Source: a virus
DNA: 29,858 bases
Reading direction: 5' to 3' (one strand)
IMG/VR virus record: IMGVR_UViG_3300025674_000250
Coordinates: 1 to 29,858 of that record
In this document: one piece after another, positions 5,547 to 13,751 of the stretch
Numbering within the stretch: the stretch's first letter is position 1
How the letters are laid out: each line of letters begins with the position of its first letter
Translations under genes and position numbers: made by a program
Notes under the pieces: model-generated
The model's input: only the letters and a program-made list of their open reading frames with translations
Databases searched by the model: none
Told to the model about the DNA's origin: nothing

Positions 5547-7661
5547 TTAGATGATGAACCAGTTAAACCCGTCAGTAGTCAGCGTGAGCGCCGCATACTG
5601 CACTGAGAGAACTTGATTAGCTGCGCCGTCAATGGTCCCCGAGGCCGGAGATATCGTGACATTTGCGGTCCCGAGGCGCTTGATCTGCGCTTTGTAGCCG
5701 CTGTTGCCCGTGACTGTCGGGAGCGTAATCACGACAGCGGCGGCGCCATTATCGACAAGGTAAATGTCCTCGAGGACCGAGGCGGCGGGATTAGAGATGG
5801 TTGAGTTGGTCCCGGAGGAGTCGGTCGTGACAGTCGGCCTCGAGCCCCCGCCAGATGCAGTAGACCAGCTCAGCTGCGCTGGATTGTTGCCGTCTGTGGT
5901 CAACAGCTGGCCAACGGTCCCCACAGAGGTGGGGAGCTTGAGCGTATAGCTCGCAGCAGCAGAGTGGGGAGGAGACTGCAGCGCGACCCCGTGAGAGTTT
6001 TGCTCACAGTTGAGAGTCACTGTGCCAGGCGTGAGCCCCACACCTGTGCCCCTGGCCACTACACTGCCAGTGCCGTCTGGCTCGAGGCCGATCGAGCCGT
6101 TAGCCGTAGAGGTGGTGATGATGCGGGCCTGCACATCCAGATCACCACCCAGCTGTGGGGTAGTGTCATCCACAACATCAGTGAGCCCTGTCTGATCAGT
6201 GAATGAGAGCTGCCCTGCTCCGTTTGTCTGGAGTACCTGCCCATTGGCTCCATCTGCCTGCGGCCAGTTGAGGCCATCCAGCACAATGCTGCCTGTGGTG
6301 TCTGGGGTGATCGCAATGTTGCCCGCTGCTGCTGACACAATCGCGTTGCCGTTCACATCCAGAGCACCACCCAACTGGGGGGTGGTGTCATCCACAACAT
6401 CAGTGAGCCCTGTCTGATCAGTGAAGCTCAGCTGCCCTGCACCATTGGTGACCAGCACTTGATTGGCAGAGCCATCTGCCTGAGGCCAGTTGAGGCCATC
6501 GAGAACAATGCTGCCCGTCGTGTCTGGCGTGATCGCAATGTTGCCCGCTGCCGCTGACACGATCGCATTGCCGTTCACGTCGAGCGCGCCACCTAGCTGC
6601 GGGGTGGTGTCATCCACAACATCTGCCAGCCCTGCTGCCTGATTGGTGAATGAGAGCTGCCCTGCTCCATCAGTGACCAGCACCTGCCCATTGGCACCAT
6701 CTGCCTGCGGCCAGTTGAGGCCATCCAGCACAATGCTGCCCGTCGTGTCTGGGGTGATCGCAATATCACCCGCTGCCGCTGACACGATCGCATTGCCATT
6801 AACGTCGAGGGCTCCACCTAGCTGCGGGGTGGTGTCATCCACAACATCAGTGAGCCCTGTCTGATCAGTGAATGAGAGCTGCCCTGCACCATTGGTGACC
6901 AGCACCTGATTGGCAGAGCCATCTGCCTGTGGCCAATTCAGGCCATCCAGCACAATGCTGCCCGTGGTGTCTGGCGTGATCGCGATATTGCCCGCAGCTG
7001 CTGACACGATCGCGTTGCCGTTCACGTCGAGCGCTCCACCCAGCTGCGGGGTGGTGTCATCCACAACAGCTGCCAATCCTGCTGCCTGGTTGGTGAATGA
7101 GAGCTGCCCCGCTCCGTTTGTCTGGAGTACCTGACCATTGGCTCCATCTGCCTGCGGCCAGTTGAGGCCATCCAGCACAATGCTGCCCGTCGTGTCTGGG
7201 GTGATCGCAATGTTGCCTGCTGCTGCTGACACGATCGCATTGCCGTTCACGTCGAGCGCGCCACCCAGCTGCGGGGTGGTATCGTCTACCACAGCTTGCA
7301 GGCCTGTCTCTGTGTTGTCGATCTTGTCGATCTTGGCGGGGTCAATCACCCCGCCCATATCAGCGTTTACAATGAGGTGATCACCAATGCTCCAGCTCTG
7401 CCCAAACTGGGTGCCCGCTACGCTGATCACATAAAAATCACCCTTGAGCGCATTGGTGAGAGCAGGGGTGCCAGTGCTCGCATCAAATGCGCCCTGATAT
7501 GTGAGTTGCCCCGTGAGGGCTGTATTTTCCCACTGCCCAGAGCCGCTGTTGTACTGCAGGATCTGGCCATTAGCCAGCACCCCCAGAGTGACATCAGTGA
7601 GCCCACCCAGAGCCGTTGCGCCACCACCACCACCACCACCACCAGAAATCATCAATGTCAT
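5547..7661 (-). CDS. Tail fibre protein with five tandem 74-75-residue repeats
   Basis: 704 residues. After a poly-Gly run (residues 7-14, a GGT tract near 7621-7645) comes a unique N-terminal part (about 15-123) with GQILQYNSGSGQWEN and GAFDAS segments typical of phage fibre proteins. Five near-identical repeats follow (about 124-495), each starting VVDDTTPQLGGALDVNGNAI and ending GAGQLSFT(N/D)Q, then a divergent sixth copy. The C-terminal 200 residues are unique and beta-rich, ending FNWFII; they contain TDGNNPAQLSW, a segment also typical of fibres. It probably trimerises into a shaft that presents the C-terminal tip. The start at 7661 has TAAGGAGCG upstream. Repeat number could vary by recombination. 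Confidence 0.8.
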   Translation of the reverse strand: MTLMISGGGGGGGGATALGGLTDVTLGVLANGQILQYNSGSGQWENTALTGQLTYQGAFDASTGTPALTNALKGDFYVISVAGTQFGQSWSIGDHLIVNADMGGVIDPAKIDKIDNTETGLQAVVDDTTPQLGGALDVNGNAIVSAAAGNIAITPDTTGSIVLDGLNWPQADGANGQVLQTNGAGQLSFTNQAAGLAAVVDDTTPQLGGALDVNGNAIVSAAAGNIAITPDTTGSIVLDGLNWPQADGSANQVLVTNGAGQLSFTDQTGLTDVVDDTTPQLGGALDVNGNAIVSAAAGDIAITPDTTGSIVLDGLNWPQADGANGQVLVTDGAGQLSFTNQAAGLADVVDDTTPQLGGALDVNGNAIVSAAAGNIAITPDTTGSIVLDGLNWPQADGSANQVLVTNGAGQLSFTDQTGLTDVVDDTTPQLGGALDVNGNAIVSAAAGNIAITPDTTGSIVLDGLNWPQADGANGQVLQTNGAGQLSFTDQTGLTDVVDDTTPQLGGDLDVQARIITTSTANGSIGLEPDGTGSVVARGTGVGLTPGTVTLNCEQNSHGVALQSPPHSAAASYTLKLPTSVGTVGQLLTTDGNNPAQLSWSTASGGGSRPTVTTDSSGTNSTISNPAASVLEDIYLVDNGAAAVVITLPTVTGNSGYKAQIKRLGTANVTISPASGTIDGAANQVLSVQYAALTLTTDGFNWFII
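6177..7292 (-). repeat. Five tandem 222-225-bp direct repeats inside the tail fibre gene
   Basis: Unit boundaries, reading leftward, are 7292-7068 (225 bp), 7067-6846 (222), 6845-6621 (225), 6620-6399 (222) and 6398-6177 (222); a divergent partial unit starts at 6176. Amino acid differences are almost confined to the last 25 residues of each unit (ANGQ/SANQ, TNQAAGLA/TDQTGLT). Two versions of this tail mix: units ending AAGLA are 75 residues and units ending TGLT are 74. Synonymous differences are present between copies, so the duplications are not all recent. Confidence 0.9.
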
Positions 7662-7673
7662 GATCTGCGCTCC

Positions 7674-8060
7674 TTAAATTGTGGGATCAGAGAGGCCCAG
7701 CAGGAAGATCAGCTCATCCCCTGCCGCTGCCTTTTTGTATGCGATCGTTGTGATCACTGCCCCAGCTGTGGCCGCGATCGGGAGGGAGATGGCAGCAGTG
7801 GCCGGGATCTCAATCTCTGCCGCCACTGGGTCTGCGGCGCCACCTCGAGCGCGCAGCTTGAGATAGGCGCTGCCCGTAGCTGATGTGTTGCGTATACCTA
7901 TACTGATAAACTGCAGCCCAGCAGGCATAGCGCTGCCCGTTTTGGAATCCTGCACATCAGTGCTCACTACATCAGTCCAGTCTGTGCTGGCATTGGTGCT
8001 GGTGTCGATTGAGCCGATATACCCCGCAGATTGCTGGGGTGGTGTTTTGTTCACTCTCAT
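7674..8060 (-). CDS. Small beta-rich hypothetical virion protein
   Basis: 128 residues; the ATG overlaps the stop of the holin-like gene (ATGA, 8057-8060). The sequence is Ala/Thr/Ile-rich with alternating hydrophobic residues (AEIEIPATAAISLPIAATAGAVITTIAY), suggesting a beta sandwich, and no signal peptide. Short proteins of this type next to fibre genes are often virion decoration or fibre-attachment proteins. No family is recognised, and the only support for a structural role is its place between the lysis pair and the tail fibre gene. Confidence 0.55.
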   Translation of the reverse strand: MRVNKTPPQQSAGYIGSIDTSTNASTDWTDVVSTDVQDSKTGSAMPAGLQFISIGIRNTSATGSAYLKLRARGGAADPVAAEIEIPATAAISLPIAATAGAVITTIAYKKAAAGDELIFLLGLSDPTI

Positions 8061-8443
8061 TGAGCCCTCCCTGAGAACTTGTGCTCTGCGGCATTGCCGC
8101 CAACAAACACCCCCAGCGCAGTCTGGATGGAGAGCAGCACCTCAGTGGTAGCCACACCCATCAGAGCCAGCGCAGAGGTGGCGATCACTGAGACTAGATA
8201 GGCAGCCATTTTTCGGCCACCAATCGCCTCAAGCAAGGTCTTGAGCTTGAGGCCTGTAGACTGCTGCGATGGAGGAGATGCTGCGCTCTCTTGAGCCAAC
8301 TCCCTCTCTGTAGTCTCCACTGGGCCCATAGGCTCTAGCGTTTCCCTCAAAGGTGCTGTAGGCGTCTCCTGCGAGCTCTCTACAGATGGTGATGTGCTGC
8401 CCATAGGGTTTAGCCTTCCTATCTGCCGCGCTGGCTGAGTCAT
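8057..8443 (-). CDS. Holin-like membrane protein, start uncertain
   Basis: The longest ATG frame gives 128 residues. The last 50 carry one or two membrane segments: GGRKMAAYLVSVIATSALAL, then TTEVLLSIQTALGVFVGGNA, ending AEHKFSGRAQ, a pattern seen in small phage holins. The preceding 65 residues are Ser/Thr/Pro/Glu-rich and lie out of frame over the 3' end of the endolysin gene (215-bp overlap). A TTG at 8236 (59 residues) or the ATG at 8209 (50 residues) would remove nearly all of that overlap. I cannot decide from sequence: the ATG at 8443 has no good ribosome site, while GGTGG precedes 8209. A holin role is supported by the endolysin directly upstream. Confidence 0.55.
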   Translation of the reverse strand: MTQPARQIGRLNPMGSTSPSVESSQETPTAPLRETLEPMGPVETTERELAQESAASPPSQQSTGLKLKTLLEAIGGRKMAAYLVSVIATSALALMGVATTEVLLSIQTALGVFVGGNAAEHKFSGRAQ

Positions 8444-8957
8444 TGAACACTACCACAATATCACCCGGCTGCATCCCATCAACGGGCACCCTGCGCGCCT
8501 GCCAATCTCGCCAAAGCCGATAGGTTGAGGGGAAGGTCTTTTTGCGGATCTGCGGGAGCAGAGAGGCCCAGCACTGAGCGGCAAATGCGCCGCACCAGGC
8601 AAACTGCCCATTGCGCGTATAGGGCTCCTCCCAGCTCCACTGCAGCCCCTCATCACCTCTGATGTAGGGATCAATGCGCTGCCAGTCTCCACCCAGCCCG
8701 GGCTCTGTCACATCACGCTCAAACTCTGCCTGAGCGCGCTCGAGCGCCACAGCTGCTGCTGCCTGCACTTCTGAGGTGAGCGCCCCCTCTCCCATGCGCC
8801 CCTCGCCTGCGGGTAGGTCGAGCGCCATTGAGGCCACCTCTCTGCGCAGGTGCCTGATGTGGGTGGCCTGCGCATCTGCCCCGCTCTGGAGCTCCAGCAG
8901 CTCTGCCTCCAATCCTCTCACCCGCTCGATCAAATCTTTGTTTGAAGGTCTCGCCAT
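8229..8957 (-). CDS. Endolysin, cysteine peptidase/amidase (CHAP or TIGR02594-like)
   Basis: 242 residues. An N-terminal coiled coil (about 6-45) is joined to a catalytic domain of about residues 95-235. The domain has AWCGAFAAQCW with candidate nucleophile Cys122, GDIVVVFN (residues 165-172), QHITI with candidate His188, and FEGNA (203-207) supplying a possible third residue. This is the order found in CHAP/NlpC-type cell wall hydrolases that cut peptide bonds of peptidoglycan. There is no signal peptide, so release through a holin is expected, and a holin-like gene follows. The ATG at 8957 forms TGATG with the preceding stop. A virion-borne hydrolase is less likely, given its neighbours. 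Confidence 0.75.
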   Translation of the reverse strand: MARPSNKDLIERVRGLEAELLELQSGADAQATHIRHLRREVASMALDLPAGEGRMGEGALTSEVQAAAAVALERAQAEFERDVTEPGLGGDWQRIDPYIRGDEGLQWSWEEPYTRNGQFAWCGAFAAQCWASLLPQIRKKTFPSTYRLWRDWQARRVPVDGMQPGDIVVVFNDSASAADRKAKPYGQHITICRELAGDAYSTFEGNARAYGPSGDYREGVGSRERSISSIAAVYRPQAQDLA

Positions 8958-11900
8958 CAGAGATACTCCTGCCCATCATTGGCGGCAGTGCCCAGCGTGC
9001 CCGCTGCGTCTGCCAGGTATGCCCGCGCCTGATGAGAGGCCGGGGCTGAGTTATAGGTGGTGGGCTCGATATGCCCCACGGCGCTGGCTATCCCGTGCGC
9101 CGCGCTAAACGTGATCTCATTCCCGCTGATGCTGGCGATCGTGAGGGTGGTGGCAGAGTCCTCATCACCCGGCGGGATGTAATCGATCACATCACCCACG
9201 CTGAAGAACTCCACATCATAGCGGGTGACACCTGTAGGGGATTGCCCGCGACCATAAGTGAAATTCTCCACCTCAATCGTGGTGGCATTGGTGATGGTTT
9301 TGAGCTCTGCCGCCACATTCCACCCAGCGCTGCCAAACGCATAGTGCAGCACCTCAACCTCTACCCCCTCACCTGTGAGGCTCTGGCGCACACTGCGCAC
9401 CATCCCCACCCCTGCATTGACACCATAGGAGTCACCATAGCCGCGCAGCTCTGGAGAGCTCACCTGCACATAGGCGCCCACCTCGAGCAGGTGCCCTAAG
9501 TGAAATCCAACTGTGCCCCGCCAGAGGCGCACGGGATCAGAGCCAATCCTGAAAATGCGGGTGAACACAGGGCGCAGGGCAGAGTAGATGTCTGCGGTAT
9601 TCTGCGCCAGCTCCTCTGCAGTGGCGCCGTAGAGGCTGAGGTCTAGGGAGAGCCGCTCTTGTGAATAGGCATTGATGGCCCGCTCATTGTTGATCGTCAC
9701 CTCACCCCTAAACTCTGCCTCATCTTCATCGTAATCGTAGGCCACCTGCAGCTGATTGACGCTCGCCTCAAACACCCCCCAGCTAGGTGGCGGATCTGCC
9801 AGCCAATCACCAGCGCTCACAGTTTGGCTCACCCTGGTGGCCACCTCCATGCCTACTGGCACCAGCGTGAGCTTGAGGCGTGCGCCTGCTGTGCTGGTGC
9901 GGCGCAGCACCATGGCTGCACCAATCGAGCGCAGCACACTCTCAAAAATATCTCTGATCTCGACATCATCACCAGCCAGGCTAAACGTCATGTTTGAGAT
10001 GCGGGTGCCGCTACCCAATGAGAGGAATGAGTCCTCATCAATAAAGGTGCTGCTGATGTTGAGCCCCACCCCTGTGGTGTCATAGGTGCCATTAATGCCC
10101 CCACCACCCCCGCTCTCTAGCAGGGTGAGCAACACCTCTCCGGGGCTGGCATCCTCAAACCTGACAGAGCTGCTGACGATGGCCCTGCTCTCTGTGCCCC
10201 GGCTGGCCCAATCGACCACAGGCACCATCCTGGTGCGCTGGCGTCGGGATAGGTGCAAGCGATAGCCTACAGTGGCCCCGTCATAGGTGACTGCTGTTTG
10301 ATGGGTGGCGCGCACATATTGGGTGATCTCCTCATCTCTGCGCCTATCGTAGGAGCGAATAGAGACAAAGAATGTCTGTGCCCCAGCTGCGCTAGGGATG
10401 CCAGCGATCTGCTCACTGATCAGCAGGATGCGCTCTGATGGCTGCCACCACCCCAGAGCATAATCTCTGAACCTGTAGCTCTGCCGGGAGAGCTCCTGCT
10501 GCCGCCATTCTCGAGGGTAGAGGGTGGCTTCATTGAGTGAGCGATCGTCTGGCCAGATCCTCGGGTAGGTCTCCGCGCCAGAGGTGGCAGGATCAATGGG
10601 CAGCACCATCTGTTGCACAGGGGCGAGCGGCAGCTGGGGCCCATTGGCGTCATAGTAGCGGGGCAGCTCATCACCCAGCCATGCGGCCCAGTTGCTGTAT
10701 GTGTAGACGGCAGCCCGCAGCGGCGCATCAATGTGGGGTGTTAGATCCCAATAGAGCAGCCCCTCTGTCTCCCTGATGGCCCATTTGAGAAACCCGCCAG
10801 CTAGGCCAGTTTGATCTGCTGGGCTGGCAGCATTGTAGCCTGCGATAAACTCTGCAGGCCACAGCCTCACGCCTGATGGGATGGTGTATCTGTGGAGCTC
10901 CAGCACTGGCGTCAGGTAGCCATGCTGAAACGGCCCAAAATTGTAGGTATGCACATTTTGATCGAGCTCATAGCCCTCTAGGTCAGCGCCATGATAGTGG
11001 TAGGCATCCACGCGCAGCGTGATCGTTGATGATGTGCCGTCTGCGTTCCTATAGCGCAGGAAGATGCTGCCAATGCGCGGGTGCTCAGTGTAGGGCTGCC
11101 CGTCTGCAGTCTGTAGGGTGATGTCAAAAATCGTGGGGTGATCATGGCCGCCTGTGTCCACGATGTTGTTGGCAGCATGGCTGCTCCAGGTCGCAGCCCC
11201 CTCCCCCACGATGTTGGGCATATCCTGTGGATTAAATGCACCCCAGCCAATGCCGCAGGCCCATTCAAAGGTATCGCCCACCCCCTCCTCAAAATCATGG
11301 TAGCCGTGCAGCAGTGTGGTCTGTCTGCTCACTCCGCCAGTGAGCCCCTCATCCACCATTGCTGTGAGGGGCACCACCTCGAGGGTGATCGCCACCCCAT
11401 CATCAACCTCTGGGGTATTGTCTAGGAAGCCTCTCATCAGCTCTACCCAATCACCCCAACTGCCATCACTGCGCCCAGAGCTCACCCAGATTGAGGCGCG
11501 GCGCCCCCGCCAGTAGACCACCTGATCAGTGAGCTCTGGCTTATTGCTCCCAGCCAGCCCTAGCTGGTGATCCTGAATAGGCGTCTCACCCACCCCGCGC
11601 TGATCTAGGGTGATCGTTGGAGAGGCCCCGCCAGTGGTGCCTGAGACTCTGAATGTCTCAGCATCAATGTGGCAGAGGTCTCCTGCAGAGTAGACGGCGG
11701 AGAGGTCTCGATCAGTATCCACTGTGATCGGGGTGGTGTCTGTGTGGCTGATCGGCTCGAGGAGAAACGCATGAGAGGCGCCAGTGGCTCGAGGGCCCAG
11801 CCTAGAGAATACAGTACCAGGCTCTGATGCGCCCCCCCTGCGATCCACTGCCAGAGAGATGGTGATGGCCTGATAGCTCGCCACACCTCCAATGGGCTCG

Positions 11901-12085
11901 AGCTCTGCGCCATAGTCGGAGACTGAGATGATGCTCTCAGAAAACGTGCGCGCCACCCCTGCGAGGGTTGAGCCAATCGCGCTCACAGATGAGAGGCCAG
12001 CGGAGCTGCCAGAGTAGTAAACCTGCGGCAGCCCTGCGATCACGAGAGCAAACCTGCGCCTCTGATTTTGATCAGTGAGACTCAC
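8957..12085 (-). CDS. Large tail-tip / baseplate hub protein
   Basis: 1042 residues. I use the GTG at 12085, because it gives a GTGA overlap with the preceding gene and sits 8 bases after GAGGAG; the TTG at 12091 lies only 2 bases from that site. The N-terminal 120 residues resemble minor tail proteins. A long Trp/Tyr-rich middle part may hold beta or carbohydrate-binding domains. Residues around 670-900 (ISNMTFSLAGDDVEIRDIFESVLRSIGAAMV and following) resemble the hub domains of long-tailed phages. As the largest protein downstream of the tape measure, it is the best candidate for the tail tip that contacts the host. The domain-level assignment is inference. Confidence 0.65.
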   Translation of the reverse strand: MSLTDQNQRRRFALVIAGLPQVYYSGSSAGLSSVSAIGSTLAGVARTFSESIISVSDYGAELEPIGGVASYQAITISLAVDRRGGASEPGTVFSRLGPRATGASHAFLLEPISHTDTTPITVDTDRDLSAVYSAGDLCHIDAETFRVSGTTGGASPTITLDQRGVGETPIQDHQLGLAGSNKPELTDQVVYWRGRRASIWVSSGRSDGSWGDWVELMRGFLDNTPEVDDGVAITLEVVPLTAMVDEGLTGGVSRQTTLLHGYHDFEEGVGDTFEWACGIGWGAFNPQDMPNIVGEGAATWSSHAANNIVDTGGHDHPTIFDITLQTADGQPYTEHPRIGSIFLRYRNADGTSSTITLRVDAYHYHGADLEGYELDQNVHTYNFGPFQHGYLTPVLELHRYTIPSGVRLWPAEFIAGYNAASPADQTGLAGGFLKWAIRETEGLLYWDLTPHIDAPLRAAVYTYSNWAAWLGDELPRYYDANGPQLPLAPVQQMVLPIDPATSGAETYPRIWPDDRSLNEATLYPREWRQQELSRQSYRFRDYALGWWQPSERILLISEQIAGIPSAAGAQTFFVSIRSYDRRRDEEITQYVRATHQTAVTYDGATVGYRLHLSRRQRTRMVPVVDWASRGTESRAIVSSSVRFEDASPGEVLLTLLESGGGGGINGTYDTTGVGLNISSTFIDEDSFLSLGSGTRISNMTFSLAGDDVEIRDIFESVLRSIGAAMVLRRTSTAGARLKLTLVPVGMEVATRVSQTVSAGDWLADPPPSWGVFEASVNQLQVAYDYDEDEAEFRGEVTINNERAINAYSQERLSLDLSLYGATAEELAQNTADIYSALRPVFTRIFRIGSDPVRLWRGTVGFHLGHLLEVGAYVQVSSPELRGYGDSYGVNAGVGMVRSVRQSLTGEGVEVEVLHYAFGSAGWNVAAELKTITNATTIEVENFTYGRGQSPTGVTRYDVEFFSVGDVIDYIPPGDEDSATTLTIASISGNEITFSAAHGIASAVGHIEPTTYNSAPASHQARAYLADAAGTLGTAANDGQEYL

Positions 12086-12717
12086 GCCCAACTCTCCTCG
12101 TACAGCTCAAAAATGTCCACTGCCTCCACATTCACCTCAGCGGCTGTGAGGCGCAACATCAGATTTTCTCCTCTGTTGGCTAGGGGGATCACTAGCGGGC
12201 GCGGATCATCCACGCCACCGCTAGCAGCCTGCACCTGAGCCCCTGTGCCGATCACTTGCACAGGATAGACTGGCACCCCGCGCTGCTCGATCGTGGGCGT
12301 GAGCCGATTGTTTACTGTGTCCCATTGGCAGCCCGCATCAATCAGGGTGTGAGGTGAGCCAGTGGTGTCGAGCTTGTAGAGCTCAGCCAGTAGGGAGGGG
12401 GTGGTGCCTGATGCCTGGATGGTGAGAAAGAGCAACAAGTGCCGCCCAATAGGTGAGCTGAGAAACGGGATCTCTAGCGTCTCAGCGCTGGGGGGTGGGA
12501 TGATCAGCGGGCGGAACACATCAGTTGGATCATCCAGGTCAGAGAACGTGCCCTGCCCTCGAGTAAAATTCGCATGAATCACCCTGCGTGAGCGCCCCAC
12601 CCCTAGATGATTGAGCAGATCAATCATCTGCGCCACTGTGCCCCCCATCACTGGCGCATCTACCATACACGCTCTAGGTGATGGGGTGGCTGCCTCAAAT
12701 GCGTTGATCAGTGCCAT
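12082..12717 (-). CDS. Minor tail protein, probable
   Basis: 211 residues, coupled to its neighbours (TGATG at 12715-12719, GTGA at 12082-12085). The early segment VAQMIDLLNHLGVGRSRRVIHANF resembles RLANMLNYTHAQLGCSPVVSQGW of the preceding 344-residue protein, so the two may share an N-terminal domain. The rest looks beta-rich (VFRPLIIPPPSAETLEIPFL; ENLMLRLTAAEVNVEAVDIF). It lies between tape measure and tail-tip genes, the normal place for distal tail or tip-assembly proteins. No family is recognised with certainty. Confidence 0.55.
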   Translation of the reverse strand: MALINAFEAATPSPRACMVDAPVMGGTVAQMIDLLNHLGVGRSRRVIHANFTRGQGTFSDLDDPTDVFRPLIIPPPSAETLEIPFLSSPIGRHLLLFLTIQASGTTPSLLAELYKLDTTGSPHTLIDAGCQWDTVNNRLTPTIEQRGVPVYPVQVIGTGAQVQAASGGVDDPRPLVIPLANRGENLMLRLTAAEVNVEAVDIFELYEESWA

Positions 12718-13751
12718 CAGGGCCCCCAGACTACCATTGACCAGATTGGTGATGCAGGCGCGCGCAGCGCAGACTCTCTAGGCAGCGTGGGCCCATCGCG
12801 CAGGAGCTCCAGATCAGCAGCGGGTGGGCGCTCACTGACTCGCTCTGGCTCATCAGTGGTGAGCGTCTGCCATGCTGGCGCAATCTGTGCTGCTGGGATG
12901 GTGGCGCGCTGGTCTCGCCAGATGATCTCTCTGTCGTCACCATTGTTGTGAGTGGCAGCGTAGATGTGCGCCTCATATTCATGCTCTCGCGCTCTGCTGC
13001 CTCCCCATTTGCGGCTCAGCGCAGATTTAGTCTGAAAGTCAGAGGGCAGCATAGATTTTGGCGCAGTGACGGGCGCCACATTTTGCAGCCCGCTCCAAGC
13101 GAAGAATACCCGGGGGCGCTTTGACAGCTCAGTCAATGAGCGCACCAGCGCCACCCCTCGAGCTGATGAGAGAGGGTTATCTGCTGCGCTCCGATTGGCG
13201 CCCATGGGGGTGATGTCAGAGCCGCTGTGTTTGTTGTCCACCACCCCTGCCGCCAGTGGGCTGGTGAGGGGCTGCCACTGCAGAGAGAGATAGCTGATGG
13301 TGGTGGTGCCCGCTGTAGCGTCTGCTGTGGCTGTGATCTCTAGGTAGGTGCCAGCCTGCGCACCCACAGAGAGGGTGGCCTCATACCACCTTGAGGTGGA
13401 GGTCAGGTTGATCGTGCTGGTGTTGTTGTTGGTGAGCTCCTCGATCGTGATGCTGCCTGCATTGCTGCTGTTGTCGGCTTTAACATGAATGAGCAGGGTT
13501 GAGTGGGCATTGGAGGGGATTGGGATGCGCCATCGAGCATTTGGCGCAGCAGGCGTGCCCGTCACAGAGAACACCCCATCAGGCCAGCCCTGCGAGACCA
13601 CAGGCGAGCAGCCTAGCTGCGCGTGCGTGTAGTTCAGCATATTGGCCAGCCTGCTGATGGTGTCTGCCTGGATGATCTGGCCAGACACCACAGCATCAGG
13701 TGAGGGGATGAGCCCTGAGCCGCTGGTGGGTGCAGTAAATGAGTTAGCCAT
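12717..13751 (-). CDS. Minor tail / virion protein with beta-sandwich middle, probable
   Basis: 344 residues. After a Ser/Gly-rich start, the segment QADTISRLANMLNYTHAQLG (about 27-46) is followed by a beta-rich part (about 60-165, RWRIPIPSNAHSTLLIHVKAD, TYLEITATADATAGTTTISYLSLQW) that looks like a carbohydrate-binding-type jelly roll. The C-terminal third is charged and ends near a Trp-rich tail. Start and stop each share one base with the neighbours. Position after the tape measure suggests a structural role at the tail end, possibly adsorption. Not a recognised family. Confidence 0.55.
   Translation of the reverse strand: MANSFTAPTSGSGLIPSPDAVVSGQIIQADTISRLANMLNYTHAQLGCSPVVSQGWPDGVFSVTGTPAAPNARWRIPIPSNAHSTLLIHVKADNSSNAGSITIEELTNNNTSTINLTSTSRWYEATLSVGAQAGTYLEITATADATAGTTTISYLSLQWQPLTSPLAAGVVDNKHSGSDITPMGANRSAADNPLSSARGVALVRSLTELSKRPRVFFAWSGLQNVAPVTAPKSMLPSDFQTKSALSRKWGGSRAREHEYEAHIYAATHNNGDDREIIWRDQRATIPAAQIAPAWQTLTTDEPERVSERPPAADLELLRDGPTLPRESALRAPASPIWSMVVWGP

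Noticed and set aside
5764-7380. Plus-strand frames opposite the fibre repeats that repeat the same peptide every 74-75 codons
   Set aside because: Their periodicity merely mirrors the repeats of the real minus-strand gene; no start signals.
7618-7646. GGT triplet tract near the start of the fibre gene as a phase-variation switch
   Set aside because: Changes of three bases keep the frame, so the tract can only vary the poly-Gly length, not turn the gene off.
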